A stretch of DNA of 64,000 nt, from positions 1 through 64,000 of the forward strand of contig NZ_FOLN01000008.1 in NCBI RefSeq assembly GCF_900112395.1, read 5' to 3'. This DNA comes from Algibacter lectus. GTDB taxonomy: Bacteria > Bacteroidota > Bacteroidia > Flavobacteriales > Flavobacteriaceae. Below are positions 7,629 to 16,611 of this stretch, one piece after another (within the stretch, counting starts at the first letter, position 1; each line of letters starts with the position of its first letter). Position numbers and translations under genes: made by a program. The notes beneath the pieces are model-generated. The model searched no databases and was not told the origin of the DNA. It saw only the letters and a program-made list of their open reading frames with translations.

Positions 7629-8590
7629 GAGTTTGTTTGGGGTTTGGGCATTTTAAATTGGATTACAAAATAGCTTCCAATAAGGCTTGGTAATACAAAG
7701 TTGAGAATCCACATAATGGTGATCACACTTAGAATTACCAAATCATTTACGCCCAGAAATTCAAACAAATATACGGCTACGCTACCTTTAATCACAACAT
7801 CAAAGATAAAAATTGTAGGAATAATAGACACGAGTAAATACATGGTTGTAATAACCATCATACTATCTAGATAGCTAATTTCAATTTGAAAAATTTGTAG
7901 TAGATAGAAAAATTGAAATGAAAAAATTGCATATCTCACAAGAGAAAGACTAAAACCAATACGTATTTTCTCTCCTGGAAAGTTCTTAATGAATACTTTT
8001 AGCTTTAGTAAAGGAGTCCATTTTATGCCGATTTCATATTGTGCCAATCCTAACAAAATAAGGCTAACCGTAATTATGCCAATCACTACAGTTACAATAA
8101 GACGACCATAATTTGCTTCTAAATTGTAAGTATTAATAAAAGCAAATAAACCAATAGCACCTAAAATGATGGTAACACTCATTTGTTGTAGGTTGCTTAT
8201 TAAATTTGTAAGCATAACACGTTTGCGTAATTTGGGTGGGTAAAACATGGCTTTTGCTCCATATTCTCCAATACGGTTTGGTGTAATTAGCGATGCAGTT
8301 AATGATCCTAAAGTTTGTTTTAGTGCTTGCTTTAAACTTGTTTTTTTTAAGTTTGAAATTAGAGTTTGCCATTTTATTATTTCAAAAAACCAATTAAAGC
8401 CGCTTAAAATCAATAGAATAAGAGTGTTTTTAATTGAAAAAACAGCCTTTGCCGATAGAAATGAAATAAAATTAGAGAAACTGAGTTCACTGTTGTAAGC
8501 TAATTTTTGATAGATAAAATAAAAAGCGACAACAACTATGCTCAATTTAATGAGCACAAAAAAGAATTGTTTAGTTTTGTGAAGTCGCAT
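7625..8590 (-). CDS. Lysylphosphatidylglycerol synthase-type membrane protein (flippase-like)
   Basis: This 321-residue protein has about eight membrane helices and matches the LPG_synthase_TM family (UPF0104, PF03706). The loop ITPNRIGEYGAKA is the conserved NRxGE-like signature after the third helix. There is no catalytic aminoacyl-transferase domain, so it is the membrane part alone, which in this family is linked to lipid flipping. It is the first gene of a two-gene minus-strand operon with a family 2 glycosyltransferase, which suggests synthesis and translocation of a glycolipid. Confidence 0.75.
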   Translation of the reverse strand: MRLHKTKQFFFVLIKLSIVVVAFYFIYQKLAYNSELSFSNFISFLSAKAVFSIKNTLILLILSGFNWFFEIIKWQTLISNLKKTSLKQALKQTLGSLTASLITPNRIGEYGAKAMFYPPKLRKRVMLTNLISNLQQMSVTIILGAIGLFAFINTYNLEANYGRLIVTVVIGIITVSLILLGLAQYEIGIKWTPLLKLKVFIKNFPGEKIRIGFSLSLVRYAIFSFQFFYLLQIFQIEISYLDSMMVITTMYLLVSIIPTIFIFDVVIKGSVAVYLFEFLGVNDLVILSVITIMWILNFVLPSLIGSYFVIQFKMPKPQTNS

Positions 8591-8687
8591 TCAATTAAAA
8601 TAGTCTTCCATTTAGGTTTGGCAAATCGCATTCGTTTTTAGCCACTTTTCCGGAAGAATAAAGTGCAAATTAAATTAATATTATAAC

Positions 8688-9326
8688 ATGGCTCTTATTT
8701 TCAAATTAAATAAGCAAAAGCTAATCGCTTTAGTTTTTGTTTCGTTTTCATATTTAGGCTTTTCTCAAAGTGATACTAGCACGTTTAAAGCACAGTTTGC
8801 CTTAGGTGTTAATAGTCCGTCGAGCAAAGGTTTTGTAACTAATTTTGAAGCAAACAGCGTTAATTTTCCAACTATTAATTTAGGCTTGCAATATATGTTT
8901 AAGCCTTTATTTGGTTTAAAGCTAGATTTGGGTTACAACCGATTTTCTAGCGCAGACAACTCACCAGAATTTAAAACCAATTACACACGTGTTAATGCGC
9001 AATTGGTTTACAATGCATCCAACGTTTTAGGTTTATATAACAATCTGGGCGTATTTGCTCATGCAGGTCCTGGTATCTCCATGATAAAACCATTGGGAGA
9101 TTATGGTGAAAACAAAACGAGCTATTTAAACGCTATGGCAGGTTTGGAGTTTCATTATGCGGTTTCAGAAAAATTATCACTGTATTTAGATACGGCTTAT
9201 ATTTTAGGATTCAGGAAAGATTTTGACCCAGTAAATGATGGTTTTGGTGCGTTTAACGGGAATTTATTAACTATAACTCTTGGTGCATCTATTTCGCTAA
9301 GTGGTTGTCAATATTGCGAAGAATGA
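8688..9326 (+). CDS. Outer-membrane beta-barrel protein
   Basis: This 212-residue protein has an N-terminal signal peptide ending near LGFSQ and then alternating aromatic/hydrophobic strands typical of an eight-stranded OmpA/PorT-like barrel, for example INLGLQYMF, LKLDLGYNRF and LSLYLDTAYILGF. The C-terminus SLSGCQYCEE carries a CxxC pair. The stop codon overlaps the ruvC start (ATGA), so ruvC translation is coupled to it, an odd pairing of an envelope gene with a DNA-repair gene. Confidence 0.75.
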   Translation: MALIFKLNKQKLIALVFVSFSYLGFSQSDTSTFKAQFALGVNSPSSKGFVTNFEANSVNFPTINLGLQYMFKPLFGLKLDLGYNRFSSADNSPEFKTNYTRVNAQLVYNASNVLGLYNNLGVFAHAGPGISMIKPLGDYGENKTSYLNAMAGLEFHYAVSEKLSLYLDTAYILGFRKDFDPVNDGFGAFNGNLLTITLGASISLSGCQYCEE

Positions 9327-9892
9327 AGCAGGAGAGAATTATTTTAGGTATCGACCCGGGTACAACCATTATGGGTTTCGGTCTTATAAAAGTGGTTGGT
9401 AAAAAAATGGAGTTTTTGCAATTAAACGAGTTGGATTTAAAAAAATATAGCGATCATTATTTAAAATTAAAACTCATTTTTGAGCGTACTATAGAACTTA
9501 TAGAAACGCATAACCCAGACGAAATTGCTATTGAAGCACCATTTTTTGGTAAAAACGTACAAAGTATGCTTAAGCTTGGTCGAGCTCAAGGTGTAGCTAT
9601 GGCTGCAGGTTTAAGTCGCGAAATACCAATAACGGAGTATTTGCCTAAAAAAATAAAAATGGCCATTACTGGGAATGGAAACGCTAGTAAGGAACAAGTT
9701 GCTAAAATGTTGCAAAGTGTGCTAGGTTTAAAAACGCTACCAAAAAATCTGGATTCTACTGATGGATTGGCAGCGGCGGTTTGTCATTTTTATAACTCGA
9801 GTAGAGTGGAAGTAGGTAAAAGTTACACCGGTTGGGATGCTTTTGTAAAACAGAATGCAACCCGAGTTACTAAACGAACTTTAAAAAAATAA
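9323..9892 (+). CDS. ruvC: Holliday junction endonuclease RuvC
   Basis: This 189-residue enzyme resolves Holliday junctions by symmetric strand cleavage with RuvAB. Acidic catalytic residues are visible: Asp11 in GIDPGTT, Glu71 in IEAPFFG, and Asp144/Asp147 in LDSTDGLA. I chose ATG 9323 because it gives the usual RuvC start just before GIDPG and overlaps the preceding stop by four bases. An upstream in-frame start at 9305 would add six unneeded residues. HemW follows immediately. Confidence 0.93.
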   Translation: MKQERIILGIDPGTTIMGFGLIKVVGKKMEFLQLNELDLKKYSDHYLKLKLIFERTIELIETHNPDEIAIEAPFFGKNVQSMLKLGRAQGVAMAAGLSREIPITEYLPKKIKMAITGNGNASKEQVAKMLQSVLGLKTLPKNLDSTDGLAAAVCHFYNSSRVEVGKSYTGWDAFVKQNATRVTKRTLKK

Positions 9893-11134
9893 GTGCTAGA
9901 AATAACTAAAACTCAAAACAGTGGCAATTCCGAGACATCGGAACAAAAGGCAGGCGCCATTTATATTCATATTCCGTTTTGTAAACAGGCTTGTTTTTAC
10001 TGCGATTTTCATTTTTCTACATCATTAAAAAAGAAGAATGAATTAATTCAATGCTTAGTAAAAGAGTTAGAATTAAGAACAAGCAAATTTGATGCGATTA
10101 CCGTAGAAACCATTTATTTTGGAGGAGGAACACCAAGTTTATTATCTACGGAAGAAATTCAGCTTTTAATAGATACAGTTTATAATAATTACAAAGTTGT
10201 AGACAATCCGGAAATAACTTTGGAAGCTAACCCGGACGATTTATCAACAGAAGTTATTCTTCAATTAGCAAAAAGCCCAATAAATCGATTAAGCATTGGA
10301 ATTCAATCTTTTTTCGAAGACGATTTAAAAAGTATGAATCGTGCTCACAACAAAGAAGAAGCCTTGCGTTGTTTGGAAGAAGCAACTAAGTATTTCGATA
10401 ATATTACTATCGATTTAATTTACGGAATTCCAAATATGAGTTTACAAAAATGGAACGAAAACTTAGAGATTGCTTTAAATTTCGGTATTAATCATATTTC
10501 TAGTTATGCTTTAACGGTAGAACCAAAAACGGGCTTAGATACGTTTGTGAAAAACGGAAGCTACCCGCCAATAGACGAGGCTTTAGCTTTAGAACATTTT
10601 AACCATTTGGTTGAAAAAACGGAAGCGAATGGTTTTGTTCATTATGAAATTTCAAACTTTGGGAAACCTAATTACTTCTCTAAACACAACACCAGTTATT
10701 GGCAAGGTAAGCCGTACTTAGGTATTGGTCCGTCGGCACATTCTTTTTATGGAAACGAACGTAGCTGGCATGTGGCTAATAATACAAAATACATACAGGC
10801 AATTCAAAAAAATGAATTACCTAAAACCGTAGAAACCCTTTCTAAAGAAGATCAATTTAATGAATACGTAATGACGGGTTTGAGAACCATTTGGGGTGTT
10901 TCATTTAACAGAGTTCAGGCTGAATTTGGAGATGTATTTCTTCAGCATTTAAAAAAATATTCAGATAAATTTATAAAAGAAGACTTGTTAGTTATTTCTA
11001 ATAAAAAAGAGCAAATGTCTCAAAGTAAATTGGATACCGATTTAAAAAGTAACGCGAGTAGCCAAATTTTGAAAACAACCCAAAAAGGTAAGTTTCTTGT
11101 TGACGGAATTGCTTCCGAATTATTTATGATTTAA
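9893..11134 (+). CDS. hemW: Radical SAM haem chaperone HemW
   Basis: This 413-residue protein carries the radical SAM cluster Cys30-x3-Cys34-x2-Cys37, a GGGTPS motif and the HemN_C end. HIPFC before the cluster and the final FLVDGIASELF are typical of HemW. HemW-type proteins bind haem and deliver it to target enzymes, and are not coproporphyrinogen oxidases. It starts with GTG 9893 directly after the ruvC stop, and no ATG is available before the cluster. Residues about 363-390 form an extra low-similarity insert that contains a dispersed nucleotide repeat (11032-11055). Confidence 0.85.
   Translation: MLEITKTQNSGNSETSEQKAGAIYIHIPFCKQACFYCDFHFSTSLKKKNELIQCLVKELELRTSKFDAITVETIYFGGGTPSLLSTEEIQLLIDTVYNNYKVVDNPEITLEANPDDLSTEVILQLAKSPINRLSIGIQSFFEDDLKSMNRAHNKEEALRCLEEATKYFDNITIDLIYGIPNMSLQKWNENLEIALNFGINHISSYALTVEPKTGLDTFVKNGSYPPIDEALALEHFNHLVEKTEANGFVHYEISNFGKPNYFSKHNTSYWQGKPYLGIGPSAHSFYGNERSWHVANNTKYIQAIQKNELPKTVETLSKEDQFNEYVMTGLRTIWGVSFNRVQAEFGDVFLQHLKKYSDKFIKEDLLVISNKKEQMSQSKLDTDLKSNASSQILKTTQKGKFLVDGIASELFMI
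11032..11055 (+). repeat. Short dispersed repeat inside hemW (copy A)
   Basis: These 24 bases (starting GGATACCGA and ending AAAGTAACGC) match bases 47600-47623 at 22 of 24 positions. A shortened third copy lies at 47771-47797. In hemW the repeat is read as the residues DTDLKSNA, within a segment that seems to be an insertion near the C-terminus. Confidence 0.6.
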
Positions 11135-11148
11135 CTATATTTGATGAT

Positions 11149-11901
11149 ATGCAAACAACAATTCAATATAATTCCAGAAAACTTCAAATAGATTTAAAAA
11201 AGCCTATAGATATTTCAATCGCAATTCAGGCTTCTAGTAACAGCGTAAATGCATGGTACATCGATGGCCCAAAAATTGAGCCTGCTGTGGATGGCGAGTG
11301 GATTGCAAGTGTGAAAGAAGGTGCGGCTGTTAATTTTAATAACATCAATTTTAATCCGCATGCGCATGGTACGCATACCGAATGCGTTGGGCATATTACC
11401 GAAAAGGTACATTCTATTAACCAAAATTTAAAGCAGTTTTTCTTTTTGGCAGAGGTTATTACTGTAGCGCCAGAGCGTTTAGATGACGATTTTGTAATTT
11501 CTAAAAAGCAACTACAATATGCTTTAGGGAATAAAAAACGTGATGCGGTAATAATACGTACTTTGCCAAATACAAAAGGGAAATTATCGCGTCAATATTC
11601 TAACACAAACCCAACTTATATATTAGAAGAAGCCGCTATTTACTTGCGTGAAAAGGGGGTGAAACATTTATTGGTAGATTTGCCAAGTGTTGATAAGGAA
11701 AAGGATGAAGGCGAGCTTTTATCGCATAATGCCTTTTGGAATACCAGCGGAAAATTACGAATGGACGCTACAATAACTGAATTTATTTATGTAGATAATA
11801 GCGTGGAAGATGGCGAGTATTTTTTAAACCTACAAATAGCATCTTTTGAGAATGATGCAAGCCCAAGTAAACCTATTTTATATAAAGCGGAGCCAGTTTA
11901 A
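11149..11901 (+). CDS. Cyclase / kynurenine formamidase-like metal hydrolase
   Basis: This 250-residue protein belongs to the cyclase family PF04199. The metal-binding motif HAHGTHTE is clear at about residues 66-73. A second conserved segment is LLVDLPSVD. Family members hydrolyse cyclic or formyl amide bonds, but the substrate cannot be assigned. It lies 14 bases after hemW in the same direction and is followed by a DUF4230 gene. Confidence 0.75.
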   Translation: MQTTIQYNSRKLQIDLKKPIDISIAIQASSNSVNAWYIDGPKIEPAVDGEWIASVKEGAAVNFNNINFNPHAHGTHTECVGHITEKVHSINQNLKQFFFLAEVITVAPERLDDDFVISKKQLQYALGNKKRDAVIIRTLPNTKGKLSRQYSNTNPTYILEEAAIYLREKGVKHLLVDLPSVDKEKDEGELLSHNAFWNTSGKLRMDATITEFIYVDNSVEDGEYFLNLQIASFENDASPSKPILYKAEPV

Positions 11902-11946
11902 TAATTTTGGAACAAAACTTGATTTCAAAAAACTAAAAACGAATTA

Positions 11947-12555
11947 ATGGAAGCATTTTTAGGTATAATAATTGGCATTTTAACAACAATGGGCGTGGTA
12001 ACTTATACCAAATCGATCAAAAAGAAAAGTTTGGTAAACGCACAGTCGGTTTTATTGTTAGATAAAATTAAAAAAGTGTGCAAGTTTATTACTGTTGAAG
12101 GTGATTTTGCTGAAATTTACCATTATGAAGATGTGAAAGAACGTTTTTTGAAATTGGTAAGTAGCCGAAAAAAAGCTTTGGTAATTATTAATGCTAAAGC
12201 CCATGTGGGGTACGATTTGGCTAAAATTGATTTAAAGGCCGATACTGAAAATAAAAAAATTGTTTTAGAACATTTTCCACAACCTGAAATTTTATCGATA
12301 GAAACTAACTTAAATTATTACGATAAATCTGATGGCATTTTTAATCGTTTTGAAGCTTCAGATTTAACTGGTTTACACCAAGAGGCCAAATTACATATAC
12401 AAGAGAAAGTACCGCAAAGCGGACTGATAGAAATAGCTCAAAAAGAAGCTTTAGAAACCATTTTACTTATGGAAACTATAGTTGAAACTATTGGATGGAA
12501 ATTGGATTATTCAGCTTTAAAAATTGAAGAAAAGGGGACAAAGTTGATTAAATAA
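11947..12555 (+). CDS. DUF4230 domain protein
   Basis: This 202-residue protein has one N-terminal membrane helix (about residues 3-20) followed by a soluble domain. Segments such as FITVEGDFAEIYHYED and KALVIINAKAHVGYDL match what I know of DUF4230. It is probably an anchored periplasmic protein. No function is established. It lies between the cyclase and a GNAT gene with short gaps, consistent with one transcript. Confidence 0.75.
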   Translation: MEAFLGIIIGILTTMGVVTYTKSIKKKSLVNAQSVLLLDKIKKVCKFITVEGDFAEIYHYEDVKERFLKLVSSRKKALVIINAKAHVGYDLAKIDLKADTENKKIVLEHFPQPEILSIETNLNYYDKSDGIFNRFEASDLTGLHQEAKLHIQEKVPQSGLIEIAQKEALETILLMETIVETIGWKLDYSALKIEEKGTKLIK

Positions 12556-12567
12556 ATTGATTTCATC

Positions 12568-12969
12568 ATGATTGAAATTTCAACAGATAAAAGTAAACTT
12601 CAAATAGATGTTATTCATCAGTTTATCACCAACGCTTATTGGGCAAAAGGCAGAACGGTTGCTGAGGTTAAAAAAACAATAGAACATTGTTTTTGTTTTG
12701 GTGTATATCTAGATGATAGGCAAATTGGTTTTGCAAGAGTAGCCACAGATTATACGGTTTTCGCCTATTTAATGGATGTTTTTATTCTTGAAGAACATCG
12801 CGGAAAAGGCTATTCAAAAGCATTAATAGCACGTATACATGAAGCCGAAGAATTAAAATCATGTAAAGTATGGATGTTAAAGACGGCCGATGCTCATGGT
12901 TTGTATAAACAGTTTGGGTTTACAACGCTAAGGAGTCCAGAAAAAGTAATGGAGCGAATTTTGAAATAA
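12568..12969 (+). CDS. GNAT family N-acetyltransferase
   Basis: This 133-residue protein has the single-domain GNAT fold. The acetyl-CoA loop is seen as EEHRGKGYSKALI (the R/Q-x-x-G-x-G/A type), preceded by beta strand 4 (AYLMDVFIL), and the end YKQFGFTTL is typical. Substrate unknown. It starts 12 bases after the DUF4230 gene. Confidence 0.85.
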   Translation: MIEISTDKSKLQIDVIHQFITNAYWAKGRTVAEVKKTIEHCFCFGVYLDDRQIGFARVATDYTVFAYLMDVFILEEHRGKGYSKALIARIHEAEELKSCKVWMLKTADAHGLYKQFGFTTLRSPEKVMERILK

Positions 12970-12990
12970 TTTCAACTTAAAACCATTAAA

Positions 12991-13356
12991 ATGAATATTG
13001 AACAACTCCGTAACTACTGCTTGAGCAAAAAAGGAACTACAGAAGACTTTCCGTTTGATAAAGATACTTTGGTGTTTAAAGTATTGGGAAAAATGTTTGT
13101 TTTGGCGGGCTTGTCAAAATGGGAGCGTGGCGAAGCATCCATAAACTTAAAAGCAGATCCTGAATACTCCCAAGAATTGCGCGCGGAATATGAAAGTATA
13201 CGCCCAGGATTTCATATGAGCAAAAAACATTGGAATACTATTTATATGCACGAAGGAGAATTATCTCCTGAATTTATCTATAAACTTATCGATCATTCTT
13301 ACGATATGGTCTTAAAAGGAATGAGTAAAAAAGTGCGAAACTCGTTGCTTGATTGA
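12991..13356 (+). CDS. MmcQ/YjbR family protein
   Basis: This 121-residue protein matches the MmcQ/YjbR family (PF04237). It has the start MNIEQLRNYCLSKKGTTEDFPF, the central FKVLGKMFVLAGL and the later GFHMSKKHWNTI. The family has a double-wing DNA-binding-like fold but no firm function. It is the last gene of the run that begins around 8688. Confidence 0.85.
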   Translation: MNIEQLRNYCLSKKGTTEDFPFDKDTLVFKVLGKMFVLAGLSKWERGEASINLKADPEYSQELRAEYESIRPGFHMSKKHWNTIYMHEGELSPEFIYKLIDHSYDMVLKGMSKKVRNSLLD

Positions 13357-13508
13357 AATGTATGTATTTGTGATTTAGTTATTTTGTTGTATGTTTGTGT
13401 GAATATATATCTCTCTTCGCAATAAAATTTTAGCATAATCTATCTAGGCTTCTAAGCCTTAAAGTCGTAATTAATTAACCATTATATTAACTTTAAAATT
13501 AACAGATT

Positions 13509-14330
13509 ATGAAAAAAACGAATCAATTATTCGCTACAATTGTTGTGTTGTTATTGTTTTGTGCACCAACTCTCCAAGCACAAGAAAAAAAAGAAGTAAA
13601 GTATGTTACAGTAACTAAAAGTCATTGGAATCTCGATAAAAAAGATTTTAAAATGTCCGAATGGAAGGCTGCTGAAAAAGAATACTTAGACAAAGTAATC
13701 AAGAAAAATGAATATATTTTGAGTGCTTCAACATATATACACAACTTAACGCCCGATAATACTGAAGTTTTAAGTTCTATGAGTTACGCTTCTTGGGAAG
13801 ATATAGACAAGCAAGTAGAACGAAGTGCTGAGCTTGAAAAAGAGGCTTGGCCAGATGAAGCTGAAAGAAAAGCATTTTTGCAAAATTTAAATTCATACTA
13901 TTCTAATCAACATTCCGATGAGATTTATAGTCCGCTTTTTGGGGCAAAGTTTTTAACTGAAAGACCAAATAAAGACATGGTGCTTTACGTTCGAAAAAGT
14001 TATTTGGCATTTCCAAAAGATGGGACTATGAAAGAGTTTGAGGACTTAAGATTAGAAGGTAACACAATAATCACTCAAAAAAACGAATATATTAAGGGGT
14101 ATTTTCCTTATGTTCATGCTTGGGGAGCCGATAAAACCGAATATATAGAGGCTTATTTCTTAGATTCACTGGAAGATATAGAAAAAATGTTTGATGAAGA
14201 TGATGAGTTGTTTAAAGCTGGTTATGCAAGGAGTGAAGAGAATAAGGTTAAATTAGAAACGTGGAATACTTATTTTACGGGTGTTCATGGAGATTATGTG
14301 TATACTTTTATCCACGACCTTTTAAAATAA
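13509..14330 (+). CDS. Secreted protein with internal duplication
   Basis: This 273-residue protein has a signal peptide ending near LQAQE. The mature part has two related halves. KNEYI at about residues 74-78 recurs at about 194-198. Y-x-H, then D-x-TE, then S-x-EDI/DIDK follow at similar distances in both. N-x-Y-x(4)-H-x-D near about 135 resembles N-TYF-x-x-VHGD near 258. Two ferredoxin-like (NIPSNAP/ABM-like) repeats are possible. I do not recognise the family with certainty. It stands alone, with a terminator after it. Confidence 0.6.
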   Translation: MKKTNQLFATIVVLLLFCAPTLQAQEKKEVKYVTVTKSHWNLDKKDFKMSEWKAAEKEYLDKVIKKNEYILSASTYIHNLTPDNTEVLSSMSYASWEDIDKQVERSAELEKEAWPDEAERKAFLQNLNSYYSNQHSDEIYSPLFGAKFLTERPNKDMVLYVRKSYLAFPKDGTMKEFEDLRLEGNTIITQKNEYIKGYFPYVHAWGADKTEYIEAYFLDSLEDIEKMFDEDDELFKAGYARSEENKVKLETWNTYFTGVHGDYVYTFIHDLLK

Positions 14331-14350
14331 ATAATTAGTATTACAATATA

Positions 14351-14379
14351 AAAAAAGGACGCGCTATGCGTTCTTTTTT
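14351..14379 (+). terminator. Rho-independent terminator
   Basis: AAAAAAGGACGC (14351-14362) pairs with GCGTTCTTTTTT (14368-14379), with one G-T pair and a five-base loop. It follows the secreted repeat protein by about 20 bases. Confidence 0.75.
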
Positions 14380-14404
14380 ATTTAATAAAAATATTACAGA
14401 ATCC

Positions 14405-14412
14405 TAAATTTG
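14405..14412 (+). promoter_or_regulatory. -7 box of the PhnA-like gene
   Basis: TAAATTTG fits TAnnTTTG and lies 48 bases before ATG 14461. It overlaps the more upstream possible start codon near 14410, which argues that the later ATG is the true start. Confidence 0.45.
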
Positions 14413-14460
14413 TACAATCCTCGATTTTGCTGTACTATTGCAAAAATCAAAATTATACTT

Positions 14461-15039
14461 ATGAGCGTTTTACAAACATTACAAGAGCGAAGCAATTCTA
14501 GTTGCGAATTATGTACTTCAAAAGAAGACTTAAACCAATATACAATTCCGCCGTCGTTGAACGAAAATGTAGGGAACGATGTTTTGGTTTGTAAAACTTG
14601 TTTAGATCAAATTAACGGTGATGTAGATATGGATGCTAACCACTGGCGTTGTTTAAACGATAGTATGTGGAGTGAGCATGTTGCTGTGCAAATTATGGCG
14701 TGGCGTATGTTACAAAGATTAAGAAATGAAGGTTGGCCAAAAGATTTATTGGATATGATGTATCTTGATGATGATGCTATGGCTTTAGCAAGAGCTACTG
14801 GAGAGCATGAAGATGCAGCAAGTAAAATTATTCATCGTGATGTAAACGGTGTTATTTTAGAAGCAGGAGATAATGTAGTGTTAATAAAAGATTTAAAAGT
14901 AAAAGGTTCTAGCATGGTTGCCAAACAAGGTACAGCTGTTAGAAATATTAGGCTAGATCATGAAAATGCTGAGTTTATAGAAGGTAAAGTTGGACCAACA
15001 CAAATTGTAATTATTACAAAGTATGTGAAGAAAACATAA
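14461..15039 (+). CDS. PhnA-type zinc-ribbon protein
   Basis: This 192-residue protein has an N-terminal zinc ribbon (CELC and, about 30 residues on, CKTC) and a C-terminal PhnA/YjdM-like domain (VILEAGDNVVLIKDLKVKGSSMVAKQGTAVRNIRL). Despite the name, PhnA family proteins are not established phosphonoacetate hydrolases, and their role is unclear. The start at 14461 was chosen because the longer frame would begin inside the -7 box. It is a single-gene unit between two terminators. Confidence 0.8.
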   Translation: MSVLQTLQERSNSSCELCTSKEDLNQYTIPPSLNENVGNDVLVCKTCLDQINGDVDMDANHWRCLNDSMWSEHVAVQIMAWRMLQRLRNEGWPKDLLDMMYLDDDAMALARATGEHEDAASKIIHRDVNGVILEAGDNVVLIKDLKVKGSSMVAKQGTAVRNIRLDHENAEFIEGKVGPTQIVIITKYVKKT

Positions 15040-15063
15040 TTTTTATTCAGCTTACAAATATTT

Positions 15064-15114
15064 AAACGGTTAAAGTTTTATTGATAATTTCAATAAAGTT
15101 TTAACCGTTTTTTT
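15064..15114 (+). terminator. Strong terminator after the PhnA-like gene
   Basis: AAACGGTTAAA (15064-15074) pairs with TTTAACCGTTT (15100-15110). An inner stem TTTATTGA/TCAATAAA extends the hairpin, and a T run follows. Confidence 0.85.
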
Positions 15115-15304
15115 CTGTTTTATTCTGAATACCAAATATGTCTTATTGATGCCGGCTTTCTACAATGTTCTAAAAGGTGTAATGTTTTTTGTTTTATATG
15201 AAAATTGACAGTTGAGTCTCAAAAAAAATACAATTGGGAAATGAAAAATTCTGTAAGTTGAAGAATAATCTCAAATTTGAAGTAACAAAACTAATTAACT
15301 ACAA

Positions 15305-15949
15305 ATGGAAGAAGCAATTAAAATTTTGATTTACGTTCATGCCTTTTTTGGGGGCCTTGGATTAATTACAGGAATAGGAAGTGTTATTGTAAAAAAGGGA
15401 AGTCCTGCACATAAAAAAATGGGGAAACTATTTTCTATTGGTATGCTAGTGAGTTCTTCTATTTCGTTACCAATTTCATGTATGCCAAATCATGAAAATG
15501 TGTTTTTATTTTTAATTGGCTTATTTACAATTTATCTCGTTTTAGCAGGGAATCGTGCATTAACTTTTAAAACAAAAAAAGAGACTGACATGAAAGATAA
15601 ATTGATTTCGGGTTCTATGGTGTGCTTTTCGGTATTAATGATCTTAAATGGTGCTTATGGCATTCTAAATGATTCTTCTATGAGTGTTCTGTTTCTATTC
15701 TTTGGTGGTTTTGGGTTGTTTATGAGTATTCAAGATTTTCGATTCTATAAAGCGCCTAAAAAAGTTAAGAATACTTGGTTGCGATTACATATCGGAAAAA
15801 TGATAGGTGCTTTAATTGCATCCATTACAGCTTTTATTGTTGCTGGTTTGGGCATGGGCAATATAGTCGCTTGGACGTTGCCAACCATTATCGGGACACT
15901 ATATATTATATATTGGAAAAGAAAACTGAAACTAGTAGTGAAGTCTTAA
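15305..15949 (+). CDS. DUF2306-like multispan membrane protein
   Basis: This 214-residue protein has about seven membrane helices. The first half has HAFFGGLGLITGIGSVIVKKGSPAHKKMG, like the His-x3-Gly...Gly...HRxxG pattern of DUF2306-type proteins. The function is unknown. Its stop codon overlaps the stop of the converging deacetylase gene by a few bases. About 190 bases without a gene precede it. Confidence 0.6.
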   Translation: MEEAIKILIYVHAFFGGLGLITGIGSVIVKKGSPAHKKMGKLFSIGMLVSSSISLPISCMPNHENVFLFLIGLFTIYLVLAGNRALTFKTKKETDMKDKLISGSMVCFSVLMILNGAYGILNDSSMSVLFLFFGGFGLFMSIQDFRFYKAPKKVKNTWLRLHIGKMIGALIASITAFIVAGLGMGNIVAWTLPTIIGTLYIIYWKRKLKLVVKS

Positions 15950-16608
15950 AAGGCTAAAGATTTAAATTGATAACCTTGCTCGCTAAAATGTTTTAAAACC
16001 TTTGGGAGTGTGTATTGCATGTTTTTTGAAGCTTTTAAGCTATCATGAAAAACAACAATGCTACCACTTTTTGTTTTTGAAATAACGTTTTTTAAGCAAG
16101 TTGCTTCACTTATTGAGTTTTGCCAATCGAAAGATAAAATATCCCACATTATTATTTTATAGCCAAGTTTAATTAATTGTTTGCCTTGTGCTCGTTTTAT
16201 TTTACCATAAGGAGGGCGAAATAATTTAATATCGCTAGGTATTGCAGTGTGCTGTTGAGCTTTTTCTTTTTGAATGTTATTCTCAGCGGCATCAACTTCA
16301 GTTAAATAATCGGCTGTTTTAGTTTTCCAACCTTTAACATGGTTTTGAGTGTGGTTCCCAATGGCATGCCCGTTTTCTATAATGCTACGGAAAATTCCAG
16401 GATGCTTTTCAATGTTATTTCCTATACAGAAAAATGTAGCTTTCGCTTGATAAGCTTTTAATGTATCTAGGGTCCAATTTGTTATTTCTGGTGTTGGACC
16501 ATCATCAAAAGTAAGATAGATTGTTTTTTCATTTGTTGAGATGTCCCAAATATAATTTGGGAACATCTTTTTTATAACAAATGGTGTTTTTACAGGTGTT
16601 AAGGTCAT
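15946..16608 (-). CDS. Polysaccharide deacetylase (NodB-like)
   Basis: This 220-residue, carbohydrate esterase family 4 enzyme removes acetyl groups from N-acetylated glycans. The NodB motifs are present: TFDDGP with Asp35/Asp36, and HTQNH with metal ligands His86 and His90. RPPYG and the final IVVFHDS complete the set. No clear signal peptide is present, so it may be cytoplasmic or use another export route. It lies four bases after the DUF2723 gene and probably shares its transcript. Confidence 0.88.
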   Translation of the reverse strand: MTLTPVKTPFVIKKMFPNYIWDISTNEKTIYLTFDDGPTPEITNWTLDTLKAYQAKATFFCIGNNIEKHPGIFRSIIENGHAIGNHTQNHVKGWKTKTADYLTEVDAAENNIQKEKAQQHTAIPSDIKLFRPPYGKIKRAQGKQLIKLGYKIIMWDILSFDWQNSISEATCLKNVISKTKSGSIVVFHDSLKASKNMQYTLPKVLKHFSEQGYQFKSLAF

Positions 16609-16611
16609 GCC

